Below are positions 33,475 through 45,043 of a stretch of 64,000 bases of DNA, one piece after another. Numbering within the stretch: the first letter of the stretch is position 1; the number at the start of each line of letters is the position of its first letter. The notes beneath the pieces are model-generated. The model worked only from the letters and a program-made list of their open reading frames with translations, had not been told where the DNA came from and did no database searches. The stretch is taken from contig OX463809.1 of assembly GCA_949825045.1 (NCBI GenBank), positions 2,445,501-2,509,500 of the forward strand, in the 5' to 3' direction. Source of the stretch: Argyresthia goedartella (lineage: Eukaryota; Arthropoda; Insecta; Lepidoptera; Argyresthiidae). A program made the position numbers and the translations under genes.

Positions 33475-34880
33475 GTGTCGCCCTCGGTGCGACAGTTGGT
33501 CGCTGGGTTGTCACTGGCTGACCCGGAGTTTGATATTCCGGGCCCAGTAGACATTTTATTGGGTGTTGACGCCTTGGGATACCTGTTAGTGCCAGGTGTC
33601 CACGTGTTGCAGGCGACGGGTCTGGTTTCGGTCAACACCAGACTGGGCCATGCGGTAATGGGTCCGGTCATGCCGGCTGCCCCACGCCTAGCGACTAGTA
33701 GTCCCTTATTCGGTTCTGTACTCTCGGAGGTGATACAGAAGTTTTGGGAGGTGGAGGAACAACCTACGGTCCGCCGGTTGGACCCGGTTGAAGAAGAGTG
33801 TGAACAGTTTTATCGGAACAATACTGGTCGCCTTCGGTCAGGTCGATTTCTCACACGTCTTCCATTCCCGAGTGATCGCCCACCGCTGGGCAGTTCACAC
33901 CATGCAGCCGAGACGCGGCTTCTGTCGATGGAACGACGCATGAAGCGTGACGGGATTTTCCGGCAAAAGTACGTCGACTTCATGCGGGAATACAAGTCGC
34001 TCGGCCACATGTCGGTTTCGGGTATCGACTGGAAGCGTGAAGACCACTGCTTCCTGCCTCATCACGCGGTCTTGAGGACCCCGGAGGGCAAAATACGGGT
34101 AGTGTTCGATGGATCGGTATCAACATCTAACGGCATGAACCTGAACCAGTGTTTGCATTCAGGGCCGAAGTTGAACCATGACATCGCGGATGTTATCACA
34201 CGGTTCCGTCGACACAATGTTGTGTTTGTAGCTGACATCCGGATGAAGTTTAGACAGACGGTCATTCACCCTGACGATAGACGGTATCAGCTGATACTGT
34301 GGTGAGAGAGCCCAGATCAGCCCATCAAGGTGTACGAGCTGAACACCAACACGTACGGGCTACGGTCTAGTCCTTATTTGGCGATTCGCACTCTGCGGGA
34401 GTTAGCGGATCGAGAACGGTTAAATTTCCCTAGAGGAGCAGCGATCCTGGAGCAGGATCTCTACGTGGACGATATCTGTACCGGTGCAGATTCCGTAGAG
34501 GAGGCGCTCGCTCGACGGGACGAGCTAGTTGAGCTCTTACGGGGTGGAGGTTACGAGCTCTGGAAATGGATGTCGAACTCTCCAGAGTTACTGTCTGGTC
34601 TTCCGGATGACTACCAGCAGGATCCCCACATTTTCGAAAATCTGGAAAATCCGAATATGTTGTCGGTATTAGGCGTCCAGTACCAGCCGGTGTCAGACAT
34701 GTTTTCGTATCGGGTCGAGTTGGACTCCCCGAAGGTTTGGACGAAACGGAACGTCCTTTCAACGGTGGCTAGAACATTTGATCCAAACGGGTGGATCACC
34801 CCGGTAACATTTCAGCTCAATTGTTTTATGCAGCAATTGTGGTCTGCTGAGCTGAAATGGGACGACCCGATCGGCGGGTC
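33475..34880 (+). pseudogene. pol: BEL/Pao reverse transcriptase
   Basis: The polymerase region reads in one frame apart from a TGA at 34303-34305. Visible landmarks are LLGVDALG near the start, the upstream connection DREYKSLGHM-like, IRVVFDGS, FVADIRMKFRQTVIHPDD (in place of a more usual ADIxxMxxQ motif) and the active-site YVDD at 34462-34473. STVARTFDPNGWITP marks the connection region. The frame is lost near 34850-34880, just before RNase H. Both YVDD aspartates are present, but the stop and the frameshift make it inactive. Confidence 0.9.
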
Positions 34881-36830
34881 ATTGAGCTCGAGTGGGAATC
34901 GTTCTTTTCGACCCTCCCTGGCATCAATCGGATTTCACTGCCACGGAGGTTGGTCACCACCAAACGATACTCCGCCACCCTGCATGGGTTTTGCGATGCC
35001 TCGGAGAAGGGCTACGGAGCTGCGGTGTATCTGCGTACGGTCGACTCCTCGGGGGAGGTTGATGTGCGGTTGGTCATGGCCAAGAGCAAGGTGGCGCCGT
35101 TGCGCACTCGCCTGACCATTCCCAAATTAGAGCTTTCAGGAGCGGCTCTCCTGACTCGTCTGGTCAACCACACGATGACGGTTCTTCGTGGGTCAATAGC
35201 GTTAGAAGATACGGTCTACGCTTGGACGGACAGCCAGATCGTGTTATGCTGGCTGAAGGCTTCAGTTCACAAGCTGGAGATTTTTGTGGCGAATCGGGTT
35301 TCGCAGATTTTGAATTCGAAGGTTCCCTTAATCTGGAGACATGTTCCAGGGGAAATGAACCCAGAATACTGTGCGTCTCGTGGGTGTAACGCTCCGGAGT
35401 TAGTTGGACATCCCTTGTGGTGGGGTCCAAAATGGTTGACTCAAGCCGAATCGGATTGGCCAATGAGTCCACGCGTTACCTCGGCGAACGGCGCCTTGAC
35501 AGTCGGTGTCTGTACGACGCAACCAGAGCCGGAAGAGGAGTTCAGCCTGCTGGAACGGTACAGTTCGCTCGACAAGCTGGTCAATGTGACCGCCTGGATC
35601 TTCCGATTTGCGTGGAATTGTCGCAATTCTGAGGCGCAACGGGTGCGGGCACAGGTCCTGACACCACGGGAACGGAACCATGCGTTGTTCGCATTGGTAC
35701 GGAACGTGCAGACGGTGCACTTTAAGTCCGAACTGGACACTCTGAGACGCGGACGCGTCCAACTGAAGGGAGCTGTGGCTCGGCTCAACCCGTTTATTGA
35801 CCCTCAAGGATTGCTGAGGGTAGGAGGTCGGCTGCGGAATGCCAACCTGCCTTATGCGGCTCGCCACCCGTTGTTACTCCCTGGGAAAGGGAAGTTGGTC
35901 GAACTGTCGATACAGGATCGACACATTCGGAATGGGCATGTCGGATGCCACGCCTTGATGGCGTTTCTCCAGCGCGAGTTCTGTATTCTATCGGGAAGAC
36001 GCTTAGTGCGTAGCGTCGTATTTCGGTGCCTGCCTTGTTATCGGGCCAAGGCAGCTACGATGCAGCCACAGATGGGCGATTTGCCCTCGGATAGGGTTAA
36101 CGAAATCCGGCCCTTTGCGGGTGTCGGAACGGATTTCGCGGGACCATTCATGGTCAAGTCTTCACAGCTACGGAACGCCAGATTAGTGAAGGCATACCTG
36201 TGCGTCTTCGTGTGCTTGGCCACGAAGGCAGTCCACTTGGAGGTGGTCAGTGACCTCACTACGGAGGCATTTATCGCATGTCTGGATCGGTTCGTCTCAC
36301 GAAGGGGCCTACCGTCATTAATCCGTTCGGACAACGGCACAAATTTTGTCGGAGCCAGGCGATATCTGCAGGAGGTTACTCAATTCCTGAACGGTAACCA
36401 GGACGCCATCGGTACGGCTTGCTCCCGACGAGGGATTGAATGGTTTTTCAGTCCGCCGGGATGTCCTCATTGGGGAGGAATTTTTGAGGCTGCGGTTAAA
36501 TCGGCTAAGTCGCACCTGACGAGGATCATCGGTGAGACCTCTCTACGCTTTGAAGAGCTTGCGACGCTGTTCTGTAAAATTGAAAAGACACTGAACTCGC
36601 GTCCGTTGTGCCCGCTCAGTTTGGATCCAAATGATTTGGAAGCGTTGACGCCGGGTCACTTCCTGATAGGTCAGCCCCTTAACGCCTTGCCAGAATACCC
36701 ATTCGGTGATGTTAAGTTAAGTCGGTTAACTAGGTGGCAGATGTTGCAGCAGATGGCTCAAGATTTTTGGAAACGGTGGTCCCTTGAGTACTTGCACATC
36801 TTGCAGCAGCGCCCTAAGTGGACTGACTAG
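34881..36830 (+). pseudogene. pol: BEL/Pao RNase H and integrase
   Basis: One long open frame (from 34857). RNase H shows FCDASEKGYGAAVY, TIPKLELSGA and WTDSQIVLCWL. Integrase has a His/Cys zinc region (HIRNGHVGC and CLPCYRAKA) and a catalytic core with VGTDFAGPF, IRSDNGTNFVGA and PGCPHWGGIFEAAVK. It ends at a TAG (36828-36830) after a tryptophan-containing QRPKWTD. That is before the natural end of the protein, whose last piece follows in the same frame. The DDE residues look intact, so the break is at the C-terminus. Confidence 0.92.
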
Positions 36831-37022
36831 ACGAGCCCCCATCAAGTCGGTGATTTGGTGCTGATTAAGGATGCGAACCTGCCATCATCGAGATGGAGAC
36901 GAGGACGGATCGTCAATTTGTACACGGGTCGGGATGGCACGCCTCGATCAGCAGAAGTCAAGGTGGGGGACTCGGTCCTCAAGAGAACGGTCGCAACACT
37001 TTCTCGCCTTCCTATTGATTAG
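36831..37022 (+). pseudogene. BEL/Pao C-terminal domain after premature stop
   Basis: Same frame as the integrase ORF. It shows HQVGDLVLIKD, SRWRRGRIV and LYTGRDG, the DUF5641-like tail of BEL/Pao integrases, ending at TAG 37020-37022 about 30 bp before the 3' LTR. Confidence 0.85.
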
Positions 37023-37053
37023 GGACAGGTTCGGGCCTGTCCGGGCGGGTGAC

Positions 37054-37585
37054 TGTTTAATATTTATGCTTCGGAACGCACCGGTTTTTTCGTTGCGGGG
37101 ATCGACCGCGAGTGATCGGGACATCACTAGCTGTCACTTGTATAGAAACGAGATGACGAGTTAGAGGTTACTTTCTTGCACAGGGAAAAAATGTCGGCGT
37201 CAGGTATTCGGGCCTTGGCGGAATGTTAATTATAATAATATCGTAACAATCGTCGGGAAATAAGTAGATTTCACGCCATCGGAGTGAGTGCTTCGTGCTG
37301 TGAAAGGTTGAAGTGGTTCGGTCGCCAATTCGTCGCGTTCGGATAGCGACCCATGTGATCGGATACGTGGCATCACGACGGCACCGGCGGCGGACTACGA
37401 CAGCAGTAAGATTCGACTCCCATCAACCCCCACCCTTGTGTTCCTCATCCCGTGCTCCTGCCTCGAATTGAGCTTTCGAATTCCGGTCCACGGCGTCAAA
37501 GGTCAGTACTGCTTTGTGACAGTCCTGGTGAAAAACAACCCTACCAAGATTCCACGCCCTTTCGGTTAAGGCGTGGAATTTAACA
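37054..37585 (+). repeat. 3' LTR of the BEL/Pao element
   Basis: 532 bp, same ends as the 5' LTR, followed directly by the CTATA duplication at 37586. Confidence 0.95.
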
Positions 37586-39439
37586 CTATATAAGATGTCT
37601 AGTCGTTCGAATGTACTCCACAAGCTGTGCAAGTCAGCTGTATAAGAGCTGTATAGCTTGCTATAATGCTCTTAGAGAACCAGTTTGGGCACAAATTAGA
37701 CAGCCTTAAGTTCACTATGGCTGTACATTAGCAGTATAATAGCATTATAATAGCAGTTTAAGTAGTAACATCGGACTTAAGGCTGACTTACGGCACTATA
37801 TGGGACGCAGTGTGAACCATACAACTTACATGAGTGTAATAAAGAGTAACAAGTGGCTAAATACACAGCCTTCACAGTTATAAAATCCGACAAAAGTACT
37901 CTAGTGCAACCCAAATTTCACGTGTGTCCTAAATTATTTCTTTATTTTATTATTTTCATGGTTATTATATTATAGAGTGCTAAAAGGTTATCAAGAAAGA
38001 CAATTTACAACTCTGGCGGATATCATTTGGATATAAATTTATGACATAACACGCGGTAAATTACCTGTTTGAAATACTTAATCATGTTAATGCCATGGGA
38101 ATGCAACTTTATCGTGAAATGTATACATATTTACAGCTTAAATATTCACGCGCCTCTGTAAAAACGCGATATTCATTTTAAAATATTTAAAACTGGTTGA
38201 GAGGAAATCAAAAATTTTCAGTTTTTGATATTATATTGGCATTATAATTATACTACGGTAATTAATTATAACATGAAACCAAAACTCAAACGTCTATCTG
38301 CTTATTTTGTGATAAATCTGCATGATAATTTTGGAGATTATTTGGTAAATATTTTAGGTTACGAGAACAAAATGGTGGAAATGAAATACGGCTATGTGAA
38401 CTGTTACAACTCCAATTTAATGCCGTGAAGCGTATATAGGTTCACATGTGTTCTGTTAGAATGCTGTTATCTATATGAAGTCCCACATTTGTACCACTAC
38501 AGAGCCAATGCCTATAAATTTATTCTAATGTGAACTTATGTACAGCTTTAAGATGTAGTTCAGATCAATTGTGTCTTATGATCGTTTAATCTTTCAATTA
38601 CTTAATACTGAAATTTTAGAGATCCGCAATAATAATTATTGTCCATTAAATCGCCTAGCCCAGGTACTAAAAGTCAAGTACAATTTATTCAAATCGGAAT
38701 GACGAATACTATTTTCAATAGACTGTTTATTTTTACAATTTGCGAATATTCTTTTGCAATTTTTCTTCTTATTCCACCGGTTTTCGCTCTTATTTTCCAA
38801 GATTTTTTAATCATTTTCACAATTTTTTACACGCGACTTATATAAACACCATTCATCAGCTTGTGGGATAAGTGTAATAGAATATCACATGCAAATTCAT
38901 GTTCAGCTTACAGCAAATAAGAGTAGAACTTGTGGACAAATAAACTGCTATTGATGTTAATGGACAACACATATAGTCCTTTTAACAGCCTACAGTGCAC
39001 ATGTGAACCATTTAAACACTTCAGTACAGTAGTAAAAAAAGGTTATTTTAATGATCGCAAACAAGTCCTACTACAGCTACTAGCTGTATAACAGTCTAAA
39101 ACAAGTGAACATACAGCCTTTGGCTTTATAAATGACCACGTATGTTCTATTAAAATGCTAGCTCTATTACATCGTACAAGTAGGCCGTTAAACAGCGGTT
39201 GCCGTATCTCTACCCTCCTATAATGCTCTGTCAGACGGCTGACTAAAGGATAGTTGTTAGAGTATTATAACACCAACAATCGTATAAAAGTATAACTCTA
39301 CACTCATATAAGTCCCTTATACAGGTATAGGCGTTATTAATCGCAATAATGCAGCTTGTACATCACGAGTGAACTGTAATAATGCTTCAAGTACACCTAG
39401 GAACTAAATGTGTACTCTTAAATGGAGTAAAATGCTACT
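37586..39439. repeat. Field of degenerate recurring words
   Basis: No ORF or known repeat. Words such as TATAATGCTC, AGCATTATAATAGCAG, GTTCTATTAAAATGCT, GTTCTGTTAGAATGCT, ACAGCCTTTGGCT and GTGAACCAT recur dozens of times with variation at irregular spacing, mainly 37610-37950 and 38410-39440. It resembles a very old, highly diverged tandem array. Confidence 0.5.
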
Positions 39440-39545
39440 TGGGATGGTAGGCAGAGCCACAACTGCAGCACCGCAGAGGCTGTCTATGAATGTAGCGATG
39501 GGCTAGCACCCTATGGCGCAGAATGGAGTATTCAATAAGTGATCT
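39440..39545 (+). repeat. SINE-like repeat, family D, with tRNA-like remnant
   Basis: GGCAGAGCCACAACTGCAGC (the inverted head word seen at 15700) followed by GCGATGGGCTAGCACCC and GCAGAATGGAGTATTCAATA. Confidence 0.65.
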
Positions 39546-39904
39546 CTGACATCTAGCAATCGACAAATCGAGCAATTAAAATAAGAATTATTTTGATTAT
39601 TTGATACGAGCTGACTTCCGCAGAGATTATTATTGGTGGATTTGCCAATTTTAATTGTACAGCGATTGAAATTCTTAGGTGTTAAAGAAAGATAATATAA
39701 TGCTGTTCATTTATCAAAACTGACTTCTTAAAAAATAATAATGTTTATTACCAAAAACGTAGTCAAAATAACAAATTACTACTGGGTTGCACACTGGGTT
39801 CAACCCACGTGGTGTAACCTGTATCGAGGGTCCCAGTTTATTGATTATTGTGTTAAGATAAGCAATTTTTATGTGTAGAAATAAATTTTATATATTAATT
39901 TAAA
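39546..39904. other. No gene recognised
   Basis: AT-rich. CACACTGGGTTCAACCCACGTG near 39789 is a small imperfect palindrome. Confidence 0.4.
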
Positions 39905-40281
39905 TAGATATATCAGGGCCATACATAGAATAATAATAATTAAAATAAATAAGATAAATAAATATGCATACAGCACACTATAAAGTCATCCATAAAATTT
40001 AGTAAATTTTCAGTTCTGTCATAATAATTTAGCACTGCAAGCCACTTTTGAATTGCGGTTTTAGATTCCCGAGCCTTAGCAGATCTAATGTCAATGTGCT
40101 TGCTTACTTTGTTATAGATAGAAGGGCAAGCGAACAAACTGAAGCATTTGGCGAAGGTAGTGAAGACTTTAGGCCACTTTATAGACTCGTCTATATAGAT
40201 ATGTCGTCCATATAGCTTTGGAGTTTGAAATAAAGTATGGGAAAAGGCGAGCTGTTTTTTTTTACCATTAAAAACAGTCAA
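39905..40281 (-). pseudogene. Possible LINE C-terminal fragment
   Basis: Minus-strand frame of 113 codons with CPSIYNKVSKHIDIRS and ESKTAIQKWLAVLNY, in the style of the last residues of moth non-LTR ORF2 proteins. It is followed by a TTTATTTATCTTATTTATTT-type tail near 39935. The composition and tail suggest a 5'-truncated LINE, but no catalytic motif is present to prove it. Confidence 0.45.
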
Positions 40282-41184
40282 GGGACTCTATCTAGAACAC
40301 CTTTACTTCACGGAGGTATACCTCCACAATCTCATAATCATCTCAATCATCTATGCAAATAGGATGCAATGAAACTGTCAAATCCCAAACGATTTTTCAC
40401 CTCGAAGGTATCCCAAGAAGCGGGGTTTCCGACGATTACATCTCTCCATTAGACTGAGTAGTGAGTGACTACCGCCCGGATGCTAACCGACAACTCTTTT
40501 TAACTGACCCTCAAACTCATCCTGTCACTGTCTCTCGCTCGGTAAACGACAGCGCCAATACGACATAAGCAGCACTCAATTTGAGCGGTAGTCTGCATTC
40601 AGTCGTATGAAATGATGAATTTCGTTTCTTTTATCTGCGCCGGCGCCGACGACGGTATGATTGAGTGATTTGATGCTACACAAAGGTCGTAAGCCACGCT
40701 GCGTCTCTCAGGCGGTTTTTTTTCTCTCTCTTGTTTTACGACGAGTAGAACATGACGTGAAGACGTGTGCTTTGACGTTTGGTCATCAATAATCTTGGCG
40801 AAGGTTGTAAGTTCACTTGATTCTGGCGAAAGAGGTCGAAGGCTGGCTTAAATCTTTAGACTCTATCATTAAGACTTCGCTGTCCGTCCGTCCGTTCGTT
40901 GTAAAGAAGTAGTCTAGGTAGAAACTAGATTACATAGTACCTATGGTCCAGTGGCGTGGGTTGAATTTTTTTTTGGAAAATCAGTCAGAAGTTTAAGTCT
41001 AACAATAAGAAAATACAAAATAATACAAAACCAAACTTAAAAAAAACATCGTTTTTATGAAATTTGTCACACATTTTTTTTAAAGTGATATTTTTTATTA
41101 ATAGATTTGCTTGACCTTCTAGTGATTTCCCAGCAAAAAGTTCAATGCACGTCACTGCTATGGTCACCTATGGCCGCTATACGT
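40282..41184. other. No gene recognised
   Basis: A small F1 fragment lies at 40858-40905 (AAGACTTCGCTGTCCGTCCG). The 40380-40760 stretch is less AT-rich and unassigned. Confidence 0.45.
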
Positions 41185-42180
41185 GGGGCGCACTAGTAAG
41201 TTTCCGGAATGAATATGAAAAAATACTATTAAAGGTACAAAATTAATTAATTGTTTTTCAAAATAATCTCCCTTGGCGTCTATGCACTTTTTCATTCGAT
41301 GAAACCAGTTTTGAAAACTTTTGTGCCACTCCTCTGTGGTGACCTCTGAAACGTGTTTTTCATACTCCTCGACAGCCTCTTCTGGTGATGAAAATCGTTG
41401 ACCGCGTAATTGGTTTTTAATTTTTGGGAACAGAAAAAAGTCACAAGGTGCCAGGTCGGGACTGTATGCAGGATGACTCATGAGTTCTACATTTTTCGCC
41501 TTCAAAAAGTCGTTTGTCTGTCTGGCCGTGTGAGAACTAGCATTGTCGTGGTGCAGGATGATACGGCGTTTACGGTTATTTTTACGGAGTTCGTCAATAA
41601 CTTCCGGCAAACAAATGGTCGTGTACCAGTCACTATTCACTGTACGACGATTCTCTAAAGCAACAGTAGCCACGTGTCCAGTTTTATTAAAAAAAGAAGC
41701 AATCATCCGCTTAGATGCACTTTTCACGCGCGCCACTTTGGTTGGTTTCGGCTCATCTTGAAAGACCCATACGCTCGATTGGTGCTTTGTTTTGGGATCG
41801 TAGCAATAAATCCATGTTTCGTCACCTGTTACTATGTCCCACACCAAATTTGACGCACCTTCGTTGAATCTTGTAAGCATGGCACTGCACCAAGTGACGC
41901 GGTCCGTTTTTTGAGCCTCGGTCAAGTTGTGTGGGATCCACCGCGAGCACAGCTTTCTCACACCCAAATGTTTGTGTAGGATTAATTGTATTTGACTCAT
42001 GCCTATTTCTAAGGATGCGCGAATTTCATGGTAGGTCACATGCCTGTCTGTTTCAATCATACGGCAGTCAGATGAAACAAACTGCATTCTACAGCCAAAG
42101 AGTTCTATTTTCAAATGTTGCAATAAATTTTTAAATATTGTTTATGTAAGTGGCCAGTTCCGGAAACTTACAGTGCGCCC
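41185..42180 (-). mobile_element. mariner element, internally deleted
   Basis: Terminal inverted repeats GGGCGCACT(A)GTAAGTTTCC at 41186 and 42158-42180 (inverted), with TA following at 42181. At about 1.0 kb it is shorter than the usual 1.3 kb. The missing part corresponds to the 5' end of the transposase gene. Confidence 0.9.
41215..42123 (-). pseudogene. mariner transposase, N-terminally truncated
   Basis: Open frame of about 300 codons. After a short non-homologous start (MQHLKIELFGC) it enters the second helix-turn-helix (HVTYHEIRASLEIGMSQIQ) and the linker WIPHNLTEAQKTDRV. The catalytic domain has all three aspartates of the DD34D triad: TGDETW (residue 101), HHDNASSHTA (193) and SPDLAPCDFF (228). 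The first DNA-binding helix-turn-helix, roughly 100 residues, is missing, so it could not bind its ends. The frame passes KGDYFEKQ without a stop and runs through the terminal repeat to 41164. Single-copy decay or an internal deletion derivative are both possible. Confidence 0.88.
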
Positions 42181-42552
42181 TATGTAACAGCTGAACGAAA
42201 ACAAACTTTGAGAAGAACGAATTACCAAATTTTGAGTTACACAACCATACATACAAACATTTACATAGACTTTTCCCATACTAAGTGGCAAAGGCACAGG
42301 TTGTGCTCACGATAGTCCGTTATTCCATACTTCATTTTGCGTAACAGGGGGCTAGCCTATCGCCGCAAAATTGAACTTTGGGTGTATAACTGTACTATTT
42401 ATTATTAAGCATTAATTATAAAAACTCGTGTGATTATGTATAAGGTGAATTGAATTAAAAATAAAATAAATAAAAAACAAAAAAAAAACGTATGATTGTT
42501 TTCATTGACACAACTATACTGTACATATTTTGAAACGGGTAGTATTTAAAGA
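42181..42552. other. Family D repeat fragment and unassigned sequence
   Basis: 42300-42372 is a minus-strand family D piece (GCGGCGATAGGCTAGCCCCC on that strand). The rest is AT-rich. Confidence 0.55.
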
Positions 42553-42972
42553 TATGACCATAAATCCAGTTTTTGATTGAACAAAATACTGATTTTGCCT
42601 GACAGAAATACTGAGTCACGCGACACAGTGAGCGCGACTAGAAATAATGGTTTGTCTGACAAAGTTGCTGAATTGCGCAACTAGAAATCTGAAAAAACAG
42701 CATCTTGAAAACATAAGGTTTTTCTTATAACACAAAAAAAAAAAACGAGAGTTGGATTTTGTTGTTCTTACATGTTCAACCTAATACGACGGATAAAGCG
42801 GGCTTCGCTTCGCCCAGACAGTCTTTATTTAGCCATTAAGCGTGGGCTAAACCATTCAGTAATTAAATCGCGCAATTTAGTAATATTTCGCTAATTTCAG
42901 GAGATTCCACTGTTCATGATCATTCGCTTAAATAGTTTTCTATCCGCTCGTTTCATTATTCCCCTTGAACCG
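42553..42972. repeat. Dispersed repeat, family G
   Basis: Uninterrupted partner of 27035-27613, from ATGACCATAAATCCAG to CGTTTCATTATTCCCC. It contains the TTCTTACATGTTCAACCTAA core also used by the TTAA MITEs, so these families share a module. Confidence 0.75.
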
Positions 42973-43211
42973 TCTAGCCCATTTAGATAACAAAGCAAAT
43001 CGCAGGTACATCTACCCTGTATGTTGAGAGCTACTCAACTATGTAACAGAGAGAAGCGATCGTGAGAAATGATAGACAATACGATACAAGATACTAAAAT
43101 AGTGATTGTTCTCAGATATTAATTGCGCTGACGAGAAAGTGTGGAAAATGACAAGAAATTAAGTTATTAAGGAGATGTAAATGTAATTTAAAATTACATT
43201 TAAATATAAAA
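42973..43211. other. No gene recognised
   Basis: Unassigned. Confidence 0.4.
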
Positions 43212-43440
43212 AGAGCTCCATGGTTTCACGCTTGCTTCTCACACAGGAGATGCAGGTTCTAAACCTGACCATGTACCAATGTGATAACAAATTTTTTAGA
43301 CGTTCAGTGTTTCGGATGACCGAGTGGTCGTAAAACCCCTCCACCAACCCGCACTGAGCCAGCGTGGTGGAGTATGGCTTAATCTTACTTGTATCCGGGT
43401 AATGGCCTGTGCCCCTCGGTGGGGACATTAATGGGCTACA
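43212..43440 (+). mobile_element. tRNA-Glu-like SINE, family C
   Basis: Decayed head (ATGGTTTCACGC, CTTCTCACACAGGAGATGC, GGTTCTAAACC) then GACCATGTACCAATGTG, CCAACCCGCACTGAGCCAGC, GTGGTGGAGTATGGC and GTGCCCCTCGGTGGGGAC, a body widespread in noctuid moths. Confidence 0.75.
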
Positions 43441-43454
43441 ATTATTTATGTATT

Positions 43455-43505
43455 TATTTCCATCTCCGTAGCTCCGGCGATGGGCTAGCTCCCTGTCGCG
43501 TCATC
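43455..43505 (+). repeat. SINE-like repeat, family D, fragment
   Basis: CTCCGGCGATGGGCTAGCTC followed by CCTGTCGCG; truncated after about 50 bases. Confidence 0.65.
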
Positions 43506-44145
43506 GATAGTTTTGATTTCAGTAAAACATATAATTTATTGTGACATTTTTTTAAAATATTACGAAACATTCATTAATTTTCATATAACGTTGTTAAAGT
43601 TAAAACTTGAAACATGTTCGTTTTTAATCGACTACGACGAAATTATAATCGATTATTTTATTAAGATCTGTGTTCAATTGGCACATTGCGTAAATGCTAC
43701 ATGCCAATGAATAATTTAAAAAAGTAATGGTGAATGAAAGGTGTGAAAAATACTTTATTTGGGCTAAAGTATCCCTTATTTTATAATAAGGGATACGTTT
43801 TAGGGCATCAACACATTTCAGTATTTGACGTCACTTTTCCTATGAACTAGAATCACTTCATCGCGCATTGCTCGGAACAAGTTTTTGCAGTTTCTATGCA
43901 ATATGGTATATCGTTGAAAGGTTTTTTTTAGCTTTCAACCTCTTTCAAAGTGAAAGTTTAAGTATAGGTATTAACCACAGATTATTCACCTTATGTCGTG
44001 GAATGTAAAAACAAAAGACGTTAAATTTTAAAACAAAACACCATGCTGTTTGGGAGTCCTGATATGCGATTGGCACTTATGGATACGATGTTATAATATT
44101 GTCATTAGATTAGATAATTTTCATATCGTAAATTGCGTAATAAAA
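43506..44145. other. Unassigned, with a hairpin
   Basis: Perfect inverted repeat GTATCCCTTATT (43769-43780 with 43785-43796) around TTAT. No gene. Confidence 0.5.
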
Positions 44146-44456
44146 AAAACCGGTCAAGTGCGAGTCTAAATCGCGCACGAAGGGTTCCGTACCACCGTTC
44201 AATGGAAGCGATGGTGTGGAGTGAATAGTTTGGATTTTACACAGCAAAATATTGTTTACAAAGTTATTGGTGCGGTTACTTTCACACTCCATGTACGTAA
44301 CCAGGTGCATCCATAAGTTTGTATGTGGTATTGAAAGAATTGTTGTATGGGAGCCCCCTTAAATATTTCTTTTATCCTGTTTTTAGTATTTGTTGTTATA
44401 GCGGCAACATAAATACATAATCTGTGAAAATTTCAACTCTCTAGCTAGCTAGGTTC
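44146..44456 (-). repeat. (GTCC)n dispersed repeat, F1, truncated
   Basis: From AACCGGTCAAGTGCGAG to CTAGCTAGCTAGGTT, then stops before the (GGAC)n section. Faces the copy at 44642 as an inverted pair. Confidence 0.9.
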
Positions 44457-44641
44457 AAATCAAATATGATCAACAAAACTAATGAGTAGTAATGTACATG
44501 ACTGATTATGGTTTGAGTTTGAAGAACGAAATTTCTCCTTCGAGTGTTATTCATGGCTGAATCTCGCACAGGAAAAAGAAACTCCATGAACTCTACCAGT
44601 GCTTCAGAAATGACAAAAATTTTAAATTTTCGTCATTTTTA

Positions 44642-45043
44642 GGGTTCCCTACCCGAAGGGTTCCAAACGGGACCCTATTACTAAGACTCCGCTGTCCGTC
44701 CGTCCGTCTGTCACCAGGCTGTATCTCAAGAACCTAATAGCTAGAGAGTTGAAATTTTCACAGATTATGTATCTATGTTGCCGCTATAACAACAAATACT
44801 AAAAAACAGGATAAAAGAAATATTTAAGGGGGCTCCCACACAACAATTCTTTCAATAACACATACAAACTTATGGATGCACCTGGTTACGTGCATAGAGT
44901 GTGAAAGTAACCGCACCAATAACTTTGTAAACAATATTTTGCTGTGTAAAATCCAAACTATTCACTCCACACCATCGCTTCCATTGAACGGTGGTACGGA
45001 ACCCTTCGTGCGCGATTTAGACTCGCACTTGACCGGTTTTAAT
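44642..45043 (+). repeat. (GTCC)n dispersed repeat, family F1
   Basis: Complete-looking copy, AGGGTTCCCTACCC to CGCACTTGACCGGTTTT. With the previous copy it could form a stem of about 300 bp with a roughly 185-base spacer plus the unmatched left end. Confidence 0.9.

Larger units (their letters stand above)
30501..37585 (+). mobile_element. BEL/Pao LTR retrotransposon, defective
   Basis: 7.1-kb element with two similar LTRs and a 5-bp target duplication CTATA (30496-30500 and 37586-37590). The order gag, protease, reverse transcriptase, RNase H, integrase, C-terminal domain is typical of BEL/Pao. Coding capacity is destroyed by a gag deletion, frame changes near 32215, 32700-32800, 33465 and 34860, and stop codons at 33134, 34303 and 36828. 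The LTRs differ by about seven substitutions and one short replaced block, which suggests moderate age. It stands within the degenerate AT-rich field continuing at 37586. Confidence 0.95.

Noticed and set aside
35400..35867. Minus-strand 155-codon ORF
   Set aside because: Antisense of the RNase H/integrase frame.
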